Below, in pieces: positions 1 through 8,758 of a stretch of 64,000 nucleotides of DNA. Position numbers and translations under genes: made by a program. Below the pieces are notes generated by a model, which did no database searches, was not told where the DNA came from, and was given only the letters and a program-made list of their open reading frames with translations. Source of the DNA: Pseudomonadota bacterium (GTDB lineage: Bacteria > Myxococcota_A > UBA796 > GCA-2862545); NCBI GenBank assembly GCA_023954855.1, contig JAGSGY010000014.1, positions 34,065 through 98,064 on the forward strand. The letters run 5' to 3'. Numbering within the stretch: the stretch's first letter is position 1; each line of letters begins with the position of its first letter.

Positions 1-151
1 GGACGCGGTCGAGCTCAACAAGCTGCTCGCCTCGCTTCTCAGCATGGGCTGGGAAGCTGACAAGGTCATGGATGCCTTGATCGACATGCAGGGGGTCGAG
101 GAGGTCTATGTCAGCGATGACGAGCTACTGGAGTTCTTGCTGAAGTGGTGA
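1..151 (+). CDS. 3' end of an unidentified gene
   Basis: The last 49 codons of a plus-strand gene cut by the window edge, in the frame starting at base 2 and ending with TGA at 149-151. The visible part is acidic and helix-prone (two LL-rich amphipathic stretches, ending LLEFLLKW). Too little is present to assign a family. It converges on the GNAT gene, with 19 bases between the two stops. Confidence 0.6.
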   Translation, partial: DAVELNKLLASLLSMGWEADKVMDALIDMQGVEEVYVSDDELLEFLLKW

Positions 152-170
152 CGCAGGCGCTGGCGTTCGA

Positions 171-734
171 TCAGTCGGCGCGCAGCGTGAGCCATGCCTC
201 GGCGGTGATCTCCCAGGCTTGGGTATCGGTGATGCCCTCGTGGTGGGCCAGCTCAACGATGCCGAGGCGCACTCCGCCCGTCTTCTCTTTGATGCGACCC
301 GACCCTGTGTTGGTGACGGCGTTGTGGACGACCAGCCGGTCGTGGCCGAGCTCGAGGAAGATGTAGTCCTGAAAGGCGATCACGGCTTCGGTCATGAGCC
401 CGCTGCCCTGCCAGTCCTCGGCGAGCCAGAAGCCCCGGTGGTCGGTCGATGCGGGGTCTCGACGCCACTCGAGTAGTCCGATGGCTTCGCTCAGCGAACC
501 ATCCTCGTTCTTTGCCCGCAGCGCCCAGGCCATCGCCTTTCCGGCGGTGATGCGCGGCAGTAGATCACCCTCCAGGAAGGTCTTCACGCCATCGTCCGGG
601 TAGGGCCAGGGCACGGCTACTGAGAGACGCCGGATGATCTGCCAGTTTGCGAAGTGCCGCTGCAGGCCGTCAACGTGGGCCAGCGAGACCGGCTCGAGCA
701 CAAGCCTGGCGGTGTGAAGCGTGGGGGTGTTCAT
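171..734 (-). CDS. GNAT family N-acetyltransferase (RimJ/RimL type)
   Basis: A 187-residue protein with the layout of RimJ/RimL-type acetyltransferases: an N-terminal TARLVLEPV strand, a central IGLLEW strand, FWLAEDWQGSGLMTEAV (the acetyl-CoA pyrophosphate loop is Q-G-S-G here) and a C-terminal N-x-x-S-x-x-x-x-E-K-x-G motif (NTGSGRIKEKTGG). These enzymes transfer acetyl from acetyl-CoA to the N-terminus of a protein or to a small amine; the substrate cannot be read from sequence. The start codon overlaps the stop of the upstream symporter gene as ATGA (731-734), so the two are probably translationally coupled. It is the last gene of the minus-strand group starting at 4311. Confidence 0.85.
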   Translation of the reverse strand: MNTPTLHTARLVLEPVSLAHVDGLQRHFANWQIIRRLSVAVPWPYPDDGVKTFLEGDLLPRITAGKAMAWALRAKNEDGSLSEAIGLLEWRRDPASTDHRGFWLAEDWQGSGLMTEAVIAFQDYIFLELGHDRLVVHNAVTNTGSGRIKEKTGGVRLGIVELAHHEGITDTQAWEITAEAWLTLRAD

Positions 735-2266
735 GCCGCTGCCTCGTCGATCTCGGCGCCGACGCCTTCGACGCGGGCCCGGCCAGACGGGTCCATCAGG
801 CTTACTGCGATGCCTACGACGCCGGCGGCGACAAACGCCGGCGGCAGCTCACCAAGCTCACCGAGCAGCTCACCCACGACGGGGAAGGACGGGCCGCCGA
901 ACTTGAACAGCGGCACGCACAGAAAGCCCGTGACCATCGAGGCAAGGGCGCCGTTGGCGGTCATGCCCTTCCAGTACAGCGACAAGATCATGGTCGGACA
1001 GAAGGTGGCGGCGATGCCCGACCAGCCGAAGATCACGAACCAGAAGATGGTTCGCTCTTCCATGACGACGGCCACTGACATTGCGAGTGCCAGCGCCACC
1101 AGTCCGAGGCCGAGGGTGGCCATTCGGCTCTTGGTGATCAGCTTCTCGTCGGGGATGTCGGGGTTGAGCACCTTCTGGTAGCCATCGCGCACGGCGGCGG
1201 AGCTCGCCACGACGAGCAGCGAGTCGACGGTGGACATGATCGCGGAGAGCACAATGGCGATGTAGAGGCCGATGAGCATCGGTGGCATCACCGCCTCGAC
1301 GAGCAAGGGCAGAACGCTCTGACCTCCGTTGCCGAGCACGCCTTCTTTGCCGGTCATCAGCACGCCGGGCTGGTCGAGGTAGGCCCGTCCCACCATGCCG
1401 ACGAGCACGGCTCCAGCATCGGCGAGTAGGGTCCACACGAAGGCCACCATCGTGCCCTTGGGGATCTCGCCGGGGTCCTTGAGAGCGAGGAAGCGCACGA
1501 AGATCTGTGGCGAACCGAGAAAGCCGAGGCCGATGAGCGCCAGGCCGAGGGTCGAGGCGATGACGGGTGCCGTCCAGCCGTCGGGCCCCGCCAGCGACAG
1601 CAGGCTCGGGTCGATGGTGTGGAGGGTCGAGGTGACTTCGCTCGGGCCACCCATGGCGATCACGCCGACGATGGGCAGCAGCACGAGTCCCAGGAACATT
1701 AGCGTGCCCTGAAACACGTCGGACCAGACGACGGCCAGAAAGCCGCCGGTAACCGAATAGGCCATCACCACGCCAAAGCCGATGAGGGCGCCCGCGAAGT
1801 AGTTCACGCCCAAGAAGCTCTCGAAGGCGGTGCCTGTGGCGTCGATCTGGGCCGAGACGTAGATGGTCACGAACACGACGAGGGCAGCGGCGGCCACCAT
1901 GCGTAGTCGCTTGCTCTTGTCGCGAAACCTGGACTCGAGGTAGTCGGGGATGGTGAGGGAGTCGTAGGTGTCGGTCAGCCGCTTGAAGCGCTTCGACATC
2001 AGCATCCACGCGCCGACGACGCCGAGGACTTCGCCGAGCACGACCCAAAAGCCACGCACACCCACGGTGGCGCCCATTCCCGTGAGGCCGAGGAGCAGCC
2101 AGGCGCTCTCGCCCGTCGCACGAGCCGAGAAGGCGACGGCCCAGAAGCCGAGCTTCTTGCCGCCCGCGAAGTAGTCCTTCATGTCCTTGGTACGGCGGCT
2201 GGCGAGCACGCCGATTCCGAGAAGCACCGCCAGGTAAAGGGCGACGCCGACGACTTTGTAGATCAT
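731..2266 (-). CDS. Sodium:solute symporter (SSS/PutP family)
   Basis: A 511-residue membrane protein with about 13 hydrophobic segments. It shows SSS family hallmarks: an N-terminal helix followed by DMKDYFAGGKKLGFW, a central FLGSPQIFVRFLA segment, and IVLSAIMSTVDSLLVVASSA matching the family signature around TM8-9, where Na+ ligands lie. The family imports amino acids, nucleobases, sugars or carboxylates with Na+. The substrate is not determined by sequence; the cytosine-deaminase-like gene in the same group makes a nucleobase plausible, which is inference. ATG at 2264-2266 follows GGAG on the minus strand. The stop overlaps the GNAT start. Confidence 0.88.
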   Translation of the reverse strand: MIYKVVGVALYLAVLLGIGVLASRRTKDMKDYFAGGKKLGFWAVAFSARATGESAWLLLGLTGMGATVGVRGFWVVLGEVLGVVGAWMLMSKRFKRLTDTYDSLTIPDYLESRFRDKSKRLRMVAAAALVVFVTIYVSAQIDATGTAFESFLGVNYFAGALIGFGVVMAYSVTGGFLAVVWSDVFQGTLMFLGLVLLPIVGVIAMGGPSEVTSTLHTIDPSLLSLAGPDGWTAPVIASTLGLALIGLGFLGSPQIFVRFLALKDPGEIPKGTMVAFVWTLLADAGAVLVGMVGRAYLDQPGVLMTGKEGVLGNGGQSVLPLLVEAVMPPMLIGLYIAIVLSAIMSTVDSLLVVASSAAVRDGYQKVLNPDIPDEKLITKSRMATLGLGLVALALAMSVAVVMEERTIFWFVIFGWSGIAATFCPTMILSLYWKGMTANGALASMVTGFLCVPLFKFGGPSFPVVGELLGELGELPPAFVAAGVVGIAVSLMDPSGRARVEGVGAEIDEAAA

Positions 2267-2315
2267 GGAGACTCCGAGGCGTCACCTTACGCGCTGGCGC
2301 CATGCGGCGCGGCGA

Positions 2316-3125
2316 CTAGGCGGCGGTCGTGAACTGCGGAATGGCCCAGGCGAGAATCGGAATCAGCGTGCCGATGCCCAGATAGATGGCGGTCATCAGC
2401 AGGAGCTGCTTGTTCATCAGCCCCTGGATGGCCTTCTTGAACTCCTTGGCGGCGCGCTCGAAACCGACCTCGCGCACTCGAGCCATCGATACGCCCCCGC
2501 CGTGTCCATCGGCAATCTCTTTGCGCACGATGGTGAGCAGCAAGCGCTGGATCTGCTTGAGGACGAAGCGCCGAATCCAGCGCATGATGCGGGTCGAGCC
2601 TTCGGTGGTCTCGCCGAGGACCGCGGCGACGGCGCTCGAGAGCAGTGCCTCCCAGCGCTCGAGCGGAAGGTCTCCAAGCCAGACTTCAGATTTGTCCATG
2701 GCGGCGTCGACCCGCTGCGAGGCGCGCAGCATGCCGACCATCTTGTCGAAGATCGCTGAGAGCAGGCTGACGACCCATCCGTTGTCCACGCCGAGCGCAA
2801 TCACGAAGCGCCCAGCTCCACGCCACATCCCGGCGTAGCCCCAGGCGGCCACTCCGCCGCCGACGTAGAGGACCGCGAGAACCACGGTGATGGGGGTCTG
2901 GTAGTCGGGCCACGGAAAGGTGAGCAGGCCGAGCATCCACAGTCCGGTGAACACGGTGGCGCCGAGCACGCCGCCCCACCAACCCCACCACAGGGTGCGC
3001 GAGATGACCCTTCCGGTGCCCATTGCCGTGAGCGCAGCGCCGTGCTTGGCGTAGCGAAGCAGCATCTGCTTCTTGCTCTCTTCGACGGCCTCGGACAGTG
3101 CCGGTGCTGCGGGCATTTCGGACAT
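2316..3125 (-). CDS. Multi-pass membrane protein, unknown function
   Basis: The ATG at 3125 is chosen because it follows a good GAGGAG site and lies just after the stop of the upstream gene (3148); longer in-frame starts run into that gene. The 269-residue protein has a short cytoplasmic N-terminus, two adjacent hydrophobic segments around residues 45-105 (Trp- and Gly-rich, with WWGWWGG), an amphipathic helical middle of about 120 residues with many Arg and Glu, and a C-terminal hydrophobic helix. I do not recognise the family. It sits between the deaminase-like gene and the symporter gene, so it may belong to the same transport or catabolic unit. Confidence 0.7.
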   Translation of the reverse strand: MSEMPAAPALSEAVEESKKQMLLRYAKHGAALTAMGTGRVISRTLWWGWWGGVLGATVFTGLWMLGLLTFPWPDYQTPITVVLAVLYVGGGVAAWGYAGMWRGAGRFVIALGVDNGWVVSLLSAIFDKMVGMLRASQRVDAAMDKSEVWLGDLPLERWEALLSSAVAAVLGETTEGSTRIMRWIRRFVLKQIQRLLLTIVRKEIADGHGGGVSMARVREVGFERAAKEFKKAIQGLMNKQLLLMTAIYLGIGTLIPILAWAIPQFTTAA

Positions 3126-3147
3126 GCGACTCCTCGGAGCGTCGACT

Positions 3148-4311
3148 CTACCGAAAGACGCGCGGAGGTGTCCGGGTACGGATGACTTCGATGGGATCGT
3201 CCTCGGCCCACCACAACAGCTGGCCACGCTCGCCGGCCTCGAGCCTCGGCGGACCCCCAAACGGCAGATGGTTGTCGCCGCTGAGGGTGTCGAAGACCCG
3301 ACGCATCTCGTGCTCGCTGGTGAGCTGGCTCACGTGGATGAGCATGTAGGCCGGGTCGAGCATGTTCGCGGTGCCCAGGCGGTACCAGGGGTCTTGGACG
3401 GAGTCGTGCCCGATGCCGACGAGCGCGCCGGCCTCCCAGAGCTGATCGACACGGGTGATGCCCCGTCGGCGTGGGTAGGTGTCGTAGCGTCCCTGGAGCA
3501 CCACATTGTCGAGGGGATTGGCGATGACCTGCACGCCGGCTTCAGCGACGAGCTCGATGACCTTGGCGGCGTGGGGGGCGTTGTAGCTGTGCAGAGCGGT
3601 GCAGTGCCCGGCGACCACCCGGCCCTGCCAACCCCGGTCGAGGGTCTCGGCGCAGACCACCTCGAGGTTGCGCGAGTGGGGGTCATCGGTCTCGTCGCAG
3701 TGGAAGTCGATGAGCGTGTCGGTGCGTTCGGCCAGGTCGAACACCCGGCGGACGCTGTCCCAGCCCTCCTCGGTAGTGCGCTCGAAGTGCGGAATGCCGC
3801 CCACGGCGTCGCAGCCCATGCGCACGGCTTCTTCCCACTGTTCGAGGCGACCGGGTGCGCGCAGAATGCCCTCTTGCGGGAAGGCCACGACTTGCAGATC
3901 GATGCCGCGCGACGCGAACTCGGCCTTGAGGCCCACGAGCGTCTCGACGGCGAGAAGGCTGCCGGTGTCGACGTGCGTGCGGATACGAAGGGTGCCGGTC
4001 TGCGCGTACATCTCGGCGGTCTCGATGGCTCGCTCCCGCACGTCCTCGACGGTCAGTTCCTCGCGCAGGACCGCCCAGTTGGCGATGCCTTCGCGCAGCG
4101 TTCCCGAGCGGTTCGGCATGCGTGCGCCGAGTAGCGCGGCATCGAGGTGGACGTGGGGCTCGGCGAAAGGAGCGGTGATTCGCCCGTTCAGCAGCACTTC
4201 TTCGCCCGGAAGGGGAGCGAGTGTCTTCGAGTCGGCGACGGCGGCGATGCGGCCGTTTTCGAGGCGGAGGTCGACCTGTCGGTCGTTCAAGTTCGTGTCG
4301 CGAAACAGCAT
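3148..4311 (-). CDS. codA: Cytosine deaminase-like amidohydrolase
   Basis: A 387-residue metal-dependent amidohydrolase resembling CodA. The metal and catalytic residues known for E. coli cytosine deaminase have counterparts: H53 and H55 in EPHVHLD, Q146 in FPQEG, H204 and E207 in DFHCDE, H236 in GHCTALHS and D303 in GHDSVQDPWY. Cytosine deaminase converts cytosine to uracil and ammonia in the cytosol. One difference stands out: the residue after the metal-binding Asp is Ser304, where E. coli has Asp314, a position known to influence substrate choice. The substrate may therefore be another amino-pyrimidine or triazine. It is the first gene of a minus-strand group with the membrane protein, symporter and GNAT genes. 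Confidence 0.8.
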   Translation of the reverse strand: MLFRDTNLNDRQVDLRLENGRIAAVADSKTLAPLPGEEVLLNGRITAPFAEPHVHLDAALLGARMPNRSGTLREGIANWAVLREELTVEDVRERAIETAEMYAQTGTLRIRTHVDTGSLLAVETLVGLKAEFASRGIDLQVVAFPQEGILRAPGRLEQWEEAVRMGCDAVGGIPHFERTTEEGWDSVRRVFDLAERTDTLIDFHCDETDDPHSRNLEVVCAETLDRGWQGRVVAGHCTALHSYNAPHAAKVIELVAEAGVQVIANPLDNVVLQGRYDTYPRRRGITRVDQLWEAGALVGIGHDSVQDPWYRLGTANMLDPAYMLIHVSQLTSEHEMRRVFDTLSGDNHLPFGGPPRLEAGERGQLLWWAEDDPIEVIRTRTPPRVFR

Positions 4312-4371
4312 GCAAGTCCCGGGTGAAGCGGCAGTCTATCAGCGTGCCGGCGTGCGGGTGTATCGTGCGGC

Positions 4372-4782
4372 ATGGCACCCTCCATCCGCTCTGTCGCTCC
4401 GGTTCTCTTCGCCTTTCTCCCGTGCGTCGGCTTCGCGTTGGCGTGTGGTGGCGAGGTGGCCGACGAGCCGGCCTCCGTCACAGAGATTGCCGAGGCCGTC
4501 GACGTGGCGCTGGTCGATGGCGAAGCGAAGACCGAGGCGACCGGGTGGCCGGAGTACGACCTGTGGAGCGACTGCAAGTCGTTCTGTGACCGCGCGAGTG
4601 TGCACTGCGGCATCGCTGAAGCAAAGGAAGGCATGCACTGCTTCATGCAGTGCGACATCGCTGCACAGTGGGAGGGGATGGAGCAGCCGACTGAGTTTTC
4701 CGCCGCGATCCGCGAAGAGCTTGTTTGTACGGTGAAGGCGACGGACTGCGATCAGGTTCGCGCCTGCCTCAGCGAGGACTAA
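4372..4782 (+). CDS. Small Cys-rich lipoprotein, unknown function
   Basis: A 136-residue protein with a signal peptide and lipobox-like end (hydrophobic to FALAC at about residue 25, then GG). The mature part is acidic at first and then carries several cysteines (DCKSFCD, HCGI, HCFMQCD, CTVKATDCDQVRAC), a spacing that suggests disulfide-bonded helices in the periplasm or at the surface. The family is not recognised. It starts 60 bases from the divergent deaminase gene and ends three bases before the stop of the convergent SGNH hydrolase gene. Confidence 0.7.
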   Translation: MAPSIRSVAPVLFAFLPCVGFALACGGEVADEPASVTEIAEAVDVALVDGEAKTEATGWPEYDLWSDCKSFCDRASVHCGIAEAKEGMHCFMQCDIAAQWEGMEQPTEFSAAIREELVCTVKATDCDQVRACLSED

Positions 4783-4785
4783 GCT

Positions 4786-5712
4786 CTACTCGGGTACCCG
4801 GTCGAGAATCACGTCCAGGAACAGGTCGGCAAGGGCTTCGTGGCCCTCTGGCGTTGGGTGAATGCAGGTTCCGTCGAACCAACGCTCGGTGCCCGGGCCG
4901 CGGTAGCACTCGTTGTCGGGGTCCTCGTTCTTGAAGCCGTGGCCGCAGAAGTGCTCGAGGCTGAATACGACATCGGTGCCGGTGAGCACGGCGGTCTCGA
5001 CGTAGTGTTCGTTGATCGAGACGTAGGCGCTGCGAATCTCGGGGGCTTGGCCCGAGACGCCGAAGGTGGCCGCTGTGGGACAGGCATCCATGTCGCCGGT
5101 GGTGTCGGTGAACTCGTAGATGTTCGCGAACACGACGTCCACGCCGCCCGGAAAGCGAGTCGCCTCGTCCTCGCGGAACCACTGAATGGCGGTGCGGAAG
5201 GTGTTCGACCACTCCTCCACGTCGGGCATGATTTCCTCGACCGTGGCGCCGGCCGAGATGTCCTGCGCGGCGTTCGACATGTCATTCCCGCCGAGGGTCA
5301 TCACCACGAGCGTGCGCTGGTCTGTGGGCTCGGGAAAGCAGCGAGGAATCTGGTCGGACATCAGGTGATGTCCTCGTGCGCCCCACTCTGCGCAGGAGTC
5401 GACCTGCAGGCCCGGCCATTCGTCCTGCAGTGCGCGCGAGACGAGCTCAGCGTAGAAGTCCTCCGGGTCGGTCGGAGGGGTGCCCACCGTGACGCTGTCT
5501 CCGAGAAACACCAAGCGCTCGACGGCGGCGATGTCTTGGTGGTCGGTACCCGCGCAGTGCCTGCCGATAGTCGGCTCGAATACGTCGTATTCCGGCAGTC
5601 CTTTTGCTGGATCGCCGACGCCCTCGAAGCAGCGTTCGCGCACGGTTCCGTCCCACGGTTCTTCCACGGGTTCGGCGGTGCAGGCGAGCAAGAGCAGGGG
5701 GAGCATTCGCAT
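4786..5712 (-). CDS. SGNH/GDSL-type lipoprotein hydrolase
   Basis: The start is placed at ATG 5712 (MRMLPLLLLAC), giving a short lipoprotein signal with the lipid-attached Cys at residue 11; longer in-frame starts would only add a non-signal extension. The 308-residue protein has the block I nucleophile motif FLGDSVTVG (Ser73) and block III GGND (in TLGGNDMS), as in SGNH esterases/lipases. The C-terminal catalytic block reads FDGTCIHPTPEGH, so the usual Asp three residues before His is a Thr, with an Asp two residues further out. Many Cys pairs suggest an exported, disulfide-bonded enzyme. The substrate (acyl ester, possibly of lipid or polysaccharide) is unknown. Confidence 0.8.
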   Translation of the reverse strand: MRMLPLLLLACTAEPVEEPWDGTVRERCFEGVGDPAKGLPEYDVFEPTIGRHCAGTDHQDIAAVERLVFLGDSVTVGTPPTDPEDFYAELVSRALQDEWPGLQVDSCAEWGARGHHLMSDQIPRCFPEPTDQRTLVVMTLGGNDMSNAAQDISAGATVEEIMPDVEEWSNTFRTAIQWFREDEATRFPGGVDVVFANIYEFTDTTGDMDACPTAATFGVSGQAPEIRSAYVSINEHYVETAVLTGTDVVFSLEHFCGHGFKNEDPDNECYRGPGTERWFDGTCIHPTPEGHEALADLFLDVILDRVPE

Positions 5713-5839
5713 GCCGAGACCATAGCGCCGACACCTGCCGCTGGCGTGGGAAAACCCGATGCCCTCGATGCTTGCAATTGCGTCCCCGGCAATCCTAAGC
5801 TGGCGGTTCATTGCGGGGATAGCCCCTGACGGAGAGGGA

Positions 5840-7147
5840 ATGAGCAAGCTTCCGGACGGACGCTCTGAAGAGGTCTTCGAAGACTTCAAGAGCCCGTACA
5901 CCGAGGCGCAAGCACTGGTCGAGGCCAACCGATGCCTCTACTGCTACGACGCGCCGTGCATTACCAAGTGTCCAACGTCGATCAACATCCCGGAGTTCAT
6001 CCGGAAGATCGCCACCGACAACGTGAAGGGGTCGGCCAAGACCATCTTCGACTCCAACATCCTCGGCATGAGCTGCGCTCGGGTCTGTCCCGTCGAGGTT
6101 CTCTGTGTTGGGGACTGCGTCTACACCGCGATGGGCGTGCCCCCGATTCAGATCGGAAAGCTGCAGCGCTACGCCACCGACAAGGCCTTTGAGCAGGAGT
6201 GGGACTTCTTCTCGGCGGGCCCCGACACCGGCAAGTCGGTCGGACTCATCGGTGGCGGCCCCGCATCGCTCGCGGCGGCCCATGAGCTTCGGCTGCTCGG
6301 CCACGCGGTCACCATCTACGACAAGCGCGACGTGCTCGGCGGCCTGAACACCACCGGCGTCGCTCCCTACAAGATGCCTGCGGCCCGCTCGGTCGAAGAG
6401 GTCGACTGGGTGTTGAGCATCGGCGGCATCGACGTGCGCACCGGTGTGTCGGTCCCCGAGGACATCAGTTTCGAGCAGATCGAAGCGGACCATGACGCAG
6501 TGTTCGTCGGCTTCGGCCTCGGACCCGACCGCCTGATGAGCGTGGAAGGCTCTGACCTCGCCGGCATCGTCGGTGCGGTCGACGCCATCGAGCAGTTCAA
6601 GCTCGGCTCCTTCGACCTCGAAGGCGTCTGGAACGCGCTGATCATCGGCGGCGGCAACACGGCGATCGACGCGGTGCGCGAGTTCATCGGCCTCGGCGTC
6701 GATCGGGTGACCATGGTCTACCGCGGTACCGAAGCCGGCATGAGTGGCTACACCCACGAGTGGAAGGAAGCCAAGATGGAAGGCGCGCTGGCCCAGTACC
6801 AGGCCGTGCCCATCGCGTTCATCGGCGAAGAGGGGCGGGTCACGGCAGTGCGCTGTCAGCGCCTCGACCTCGACAAGAAGCCCATTGCGGGAAGTGAGTT
6901 CGAGCTCGCGGCGGACCTCGTCCTGATGGCGATTGGCCAGTCGAAGCTCGGTGACCTGCTTGCCGATGTCGACGGCATCGAAGTCCAGTGGGGCCGCATT
7001 GCGGTCGACGAGAACCAGGCCACGGGTCGTCCGGGTTGGTTTGCTGGTGGCGACTGCGCCAACGGCGGAAAGGAAGTGGTGAACGCCGCGGACGAAGGCA
7101 AGCGCGCCGCACGGGCCATTCACGCCCATCTCACGGAGGCGAACTGA
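5840..7147 (+). CDS. preT: NAD(P)H-dependent dihydropyrimidine dehydrogenase, subunit PreT
   Basis: The ATG at 5840 follows GGAGAGGGA; an upstream in-frame ATG adds no recognisable domain. The 435-residue protein has the PreT/glutamate-synthase-small-subunit architecture: an N-terminal Fe-S domain with two Cys groups (CLYCYDAPCITKCP, then CARVCPVEVLCVGDC), an FAD-binding Rossmann motif (VGLIGGGPASLAAA), a second nucleotide-binding motif (LIIGGGNTAIDA) and a C-terminal FAD-contact segment (GWFAGGDCANGG). PreT takes electrons from NAD(P)H and passes them through Fe-S clusters to PreA for reduction of uracil or thymine to the 5,6-dihydro form. Its stop overlaps the preA start as TGATG, so the subunits are translationally coupled. 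Confidence 0.92.
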   Translation: MSKLPDGRSEEVFEDFKSPYTEAQALVEANRCLYCYDAPCITKCPTSINIPEFIRKIATDNVKGSAKTIFDSNILGMSCARVCPVEVLCVGDCVYTAMGVPPIQIGKLQRYATDKAFEQEWDFFSAGPDTGKSVGLIGGGPASLAAAHELRLLGHAVTIYDKRDVLGGLNTTGVAPYKMPAARSVEEVDWVLSIGGIDVRTGVSVPEDISFEQIEADHDAVFVGFGLGPDRLMSVEGSDLAGIVGAVDAIEQFKLGSFDLEGVWNALIIGGGNTAIDAVREFIGLGVDRVTMVYRGTEAGMSGYTHEWKEAKMEGALAQYQAVPIAFIGEEGRVTAVRCQRLDLDKKPIAGSEFELAADLVLMAIGQSKLGDLLADVDGIEVQWGRIAVDENQATGRPGWFAGGDCANGGKEVVNAADEGKRAARAIHAHLTEAN

Positions 7148-8418
7148 TGGCTGATCTATCGACGAACTGCGCGGGCATTCGCTCTCCGAACCCGTTCTGG
7201 CTGGCCTCGGCGCCGCCGGCGAACTCGGGCGACCAGATCAAGCGCGCCTTCGACGCAGGTTGGGGCGGCGCGGTCTGGAAGACGCTGGGAACCCCGATCC
7301 AGAACGTGTCGAGCCGCTTTGGCGCCATCAACTGGAAGGGCAGCTCCGGCGTGGGCTTCAACAACATCGAGCTGATCACGGACCGTCCTCTCGACGTGAA
7401 CTTCCGCGAAATCGCCGATGTGAAGAAGAACTACCCCGACCACGCGGTCATCGTGTCGCTGATGGTCGAGACCAAAGAGGAGTGGAAAGAGATCATCCAG
7501 CGGTCGATCGACGCTGGCGCGGACGGTCTCGAGCTCAACTTCGGCTGCCCGCACGGCATGTGTGAGCGCGGCATGGGCTCGGCGGTCGGTCAGGAGCCGA
7601 CGGTCAACGAGCGCATCACCAGCTGGGCCAAGGAATACTCGACCATTCCCGTGCTCGTGAAGCTGACGCCGAACGTCGGAGACATCGTTCCGCACGGGCT
7701 CGCCGCACAGGCGGGTGGTGCCGACGGCGTGTCGCTCATCAACACCATCAAGAGCATCATCGGCGTCGACCTCGACTCGCTGGTGCCGCGTCCGGTGGTC
7801 GGCAACAAGTCCTCGAACGGCGGCTACTGTGGTGCTGCGGTGCGTCCCATCGCGCTGCACATGTGTGCGGCCCTGGCCCGTGATCCGGGCTTCAACGTGC
7901 CGATCAGCGGCATCGGCGGCATCACGAACTGGCAGGACGCCGCAGAGTTCATGCTGCTCGGCTCGTCTTCGGTGCAGGTCTGTACCGAGGTCATGCTGCA
8001 CGGCTACCGCATCGTCGAGGACATGATCGAGGGCCTGTCGGACTGGATGGACGACAAGGGCTTTGAGACGCTCGACGACTTCGTCGGAAAGTCGATTCCC
8101 GCCTACTCGGACTGGGGCAATCTCGACCTCAACTTCGAGTCGATTGCCAAGATCGACCCCGCCTCGTGCATCGGCTGCAACAAGTGCATGGTCGCTTGCC
8201 ACGATGGCGCGCATCAGTGCATCCATCCGAACGAGCAGGGCCTGCACGTGCCCGTCATCGACGAGGATGAGTGCGTGGGCTGCAACCTCTGCCAGATCGT
8301 CTGCCCAGTGCCCGGCTGCATCACGATGGAGGAGGTCGACAACGGCTTCGACCCCGCCTCGTGGAACCAGCACTTGGGCGAGGGCAAGGAGCTCCGCCAC
8401 AAGAAGGGCTCGCACTAG
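7147..8418 (+). CDS. preA: Dihydropyrimidine dehydrogenase, catalytic subunit PreA
   Basis: A 423-residue protein with an FMN-binding dihydroorotate-dehydrogenase-like barrel followed by a two-cluster ferredoxin domain. The active-site loop reads NFGCPHGM with Cys134 in the position of the general-acid Cys of mammalian DPD, followed by ERGMGSAVG. GYCGAAVRPIALHM and GIGGITNWQDAAEFMLLG are FMN phosphate-binding segments. The C-terminus has CIGCNKCMVACHDGAHQC and CVGCNLCQIVCPVPGC, which bind two [4Fe-4S] clusters. PreTA reduces uracil and thymine in the cytosol, the first step of reductive pyrimidine breakdown. No dihydropyrimidinase or ureidopropionase gene lies in the window. Confidence 0.93.
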   Translation: MADLSTNCAGIRSPNPFWLASAPPANSGDQIKRAFDAGWGGAVWKTLGTPIQNVSSRFGAINWKGSSGVGFNNIELITDRPLDVNFREIADVKKNYPDHAVIVSLMVETKEEWKEIIQRSIDAGADGLELNFGCPHGMCERGMGSAVGQEPTVNERITSWAKEYSTIPVLVKLTPNVGDIVPHGLAAQAGGADGVSLINTIKSIIGVDLDSLVPRPVVGNKSSNGGYCGAAVRPIALHMCAALARDPGFNVPISGIGGITNWQDAAEFMLLGSSSVQVCTEVMLHGYRIVEDMIEGLSDWMDDKGFETLDDFVGKSIPAYSDWGNLDLNFESIAKIDPASCIGCNKCMVACHDGAHQCIHPNEQGLHVPVIDEDECVGCNLCQIVCPVPGCITMEEVDNGFDPASWNQHLGEGKELRHKKGSH

Positions 8419-8419
8419 C

Positions 8420-8758
8420 GTGGCGTGGCTGCTCTTCCTTGTGGCTTGCGGTGGATCGGTCGATCCAGCGCTCGGCACCTGGGAGGGCAAGACCGCCTTC
8501 GACCAGTCGCTCACGCTGAAGCTGCGCGAGGGCGGGGCGATGCAGGTGAAGATCGGCGACGCGGTGCACTCGGGGACCTGGGCCATCGATCGGTCCCAGG
8601 ACCCGATGCACTTCGACCTCGACCTCGATGACCGCGACCCGATCCACACCGTGGTCGCATTCCCGTCCGTGGACACGCTCATCTATGAGGACATCACCTC
8701 GAGTGATGCCCGTCCGGCCGCGCTTGGCGATGCGCAGCTCGAGCTGAAGCGCCGCTAG
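8420..8758 (+). CDS. Small putative lipoprotein with GTG start
   Basis: A 112-residue frame starting at GTG 8420, one base after the preA stop codon. The N-terminus is a very short lipoprotein signal (AWLLFLVACGGS, lipidated Cys at residue 10), followed by a compact beta-rich domain (LGTWEG, LKLREGGAMQVKIGD, GTWAIDR, then alternating Asp-rich strands ending in LELKRR). This resembles small lipocalin-like or TIGR03067-like lipoproteins, but I cannot name the family. Its stop shares the palindrome CTAG with the stop of the convergent gene. An in-frame longer reading from 8063 is an artefact running inside preA. Confidence 0.72.
   Translation: MAWLLFLVACGGSVDPALGTWEGKTAFDQSLTLKLREGGAMQVKIGDAVHSGTWAIDRSQDPMHFDLDLDDRDPIHTVVAFPSVDTLIYEDITSSDARPAALGDAQLELKRR

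Noticed and set aside
5795..7129. 444-residue minus-strand frame opposite preT
   Set aside because: Antisense to preT with its Fe-S and FAD motifs; no domain visible.
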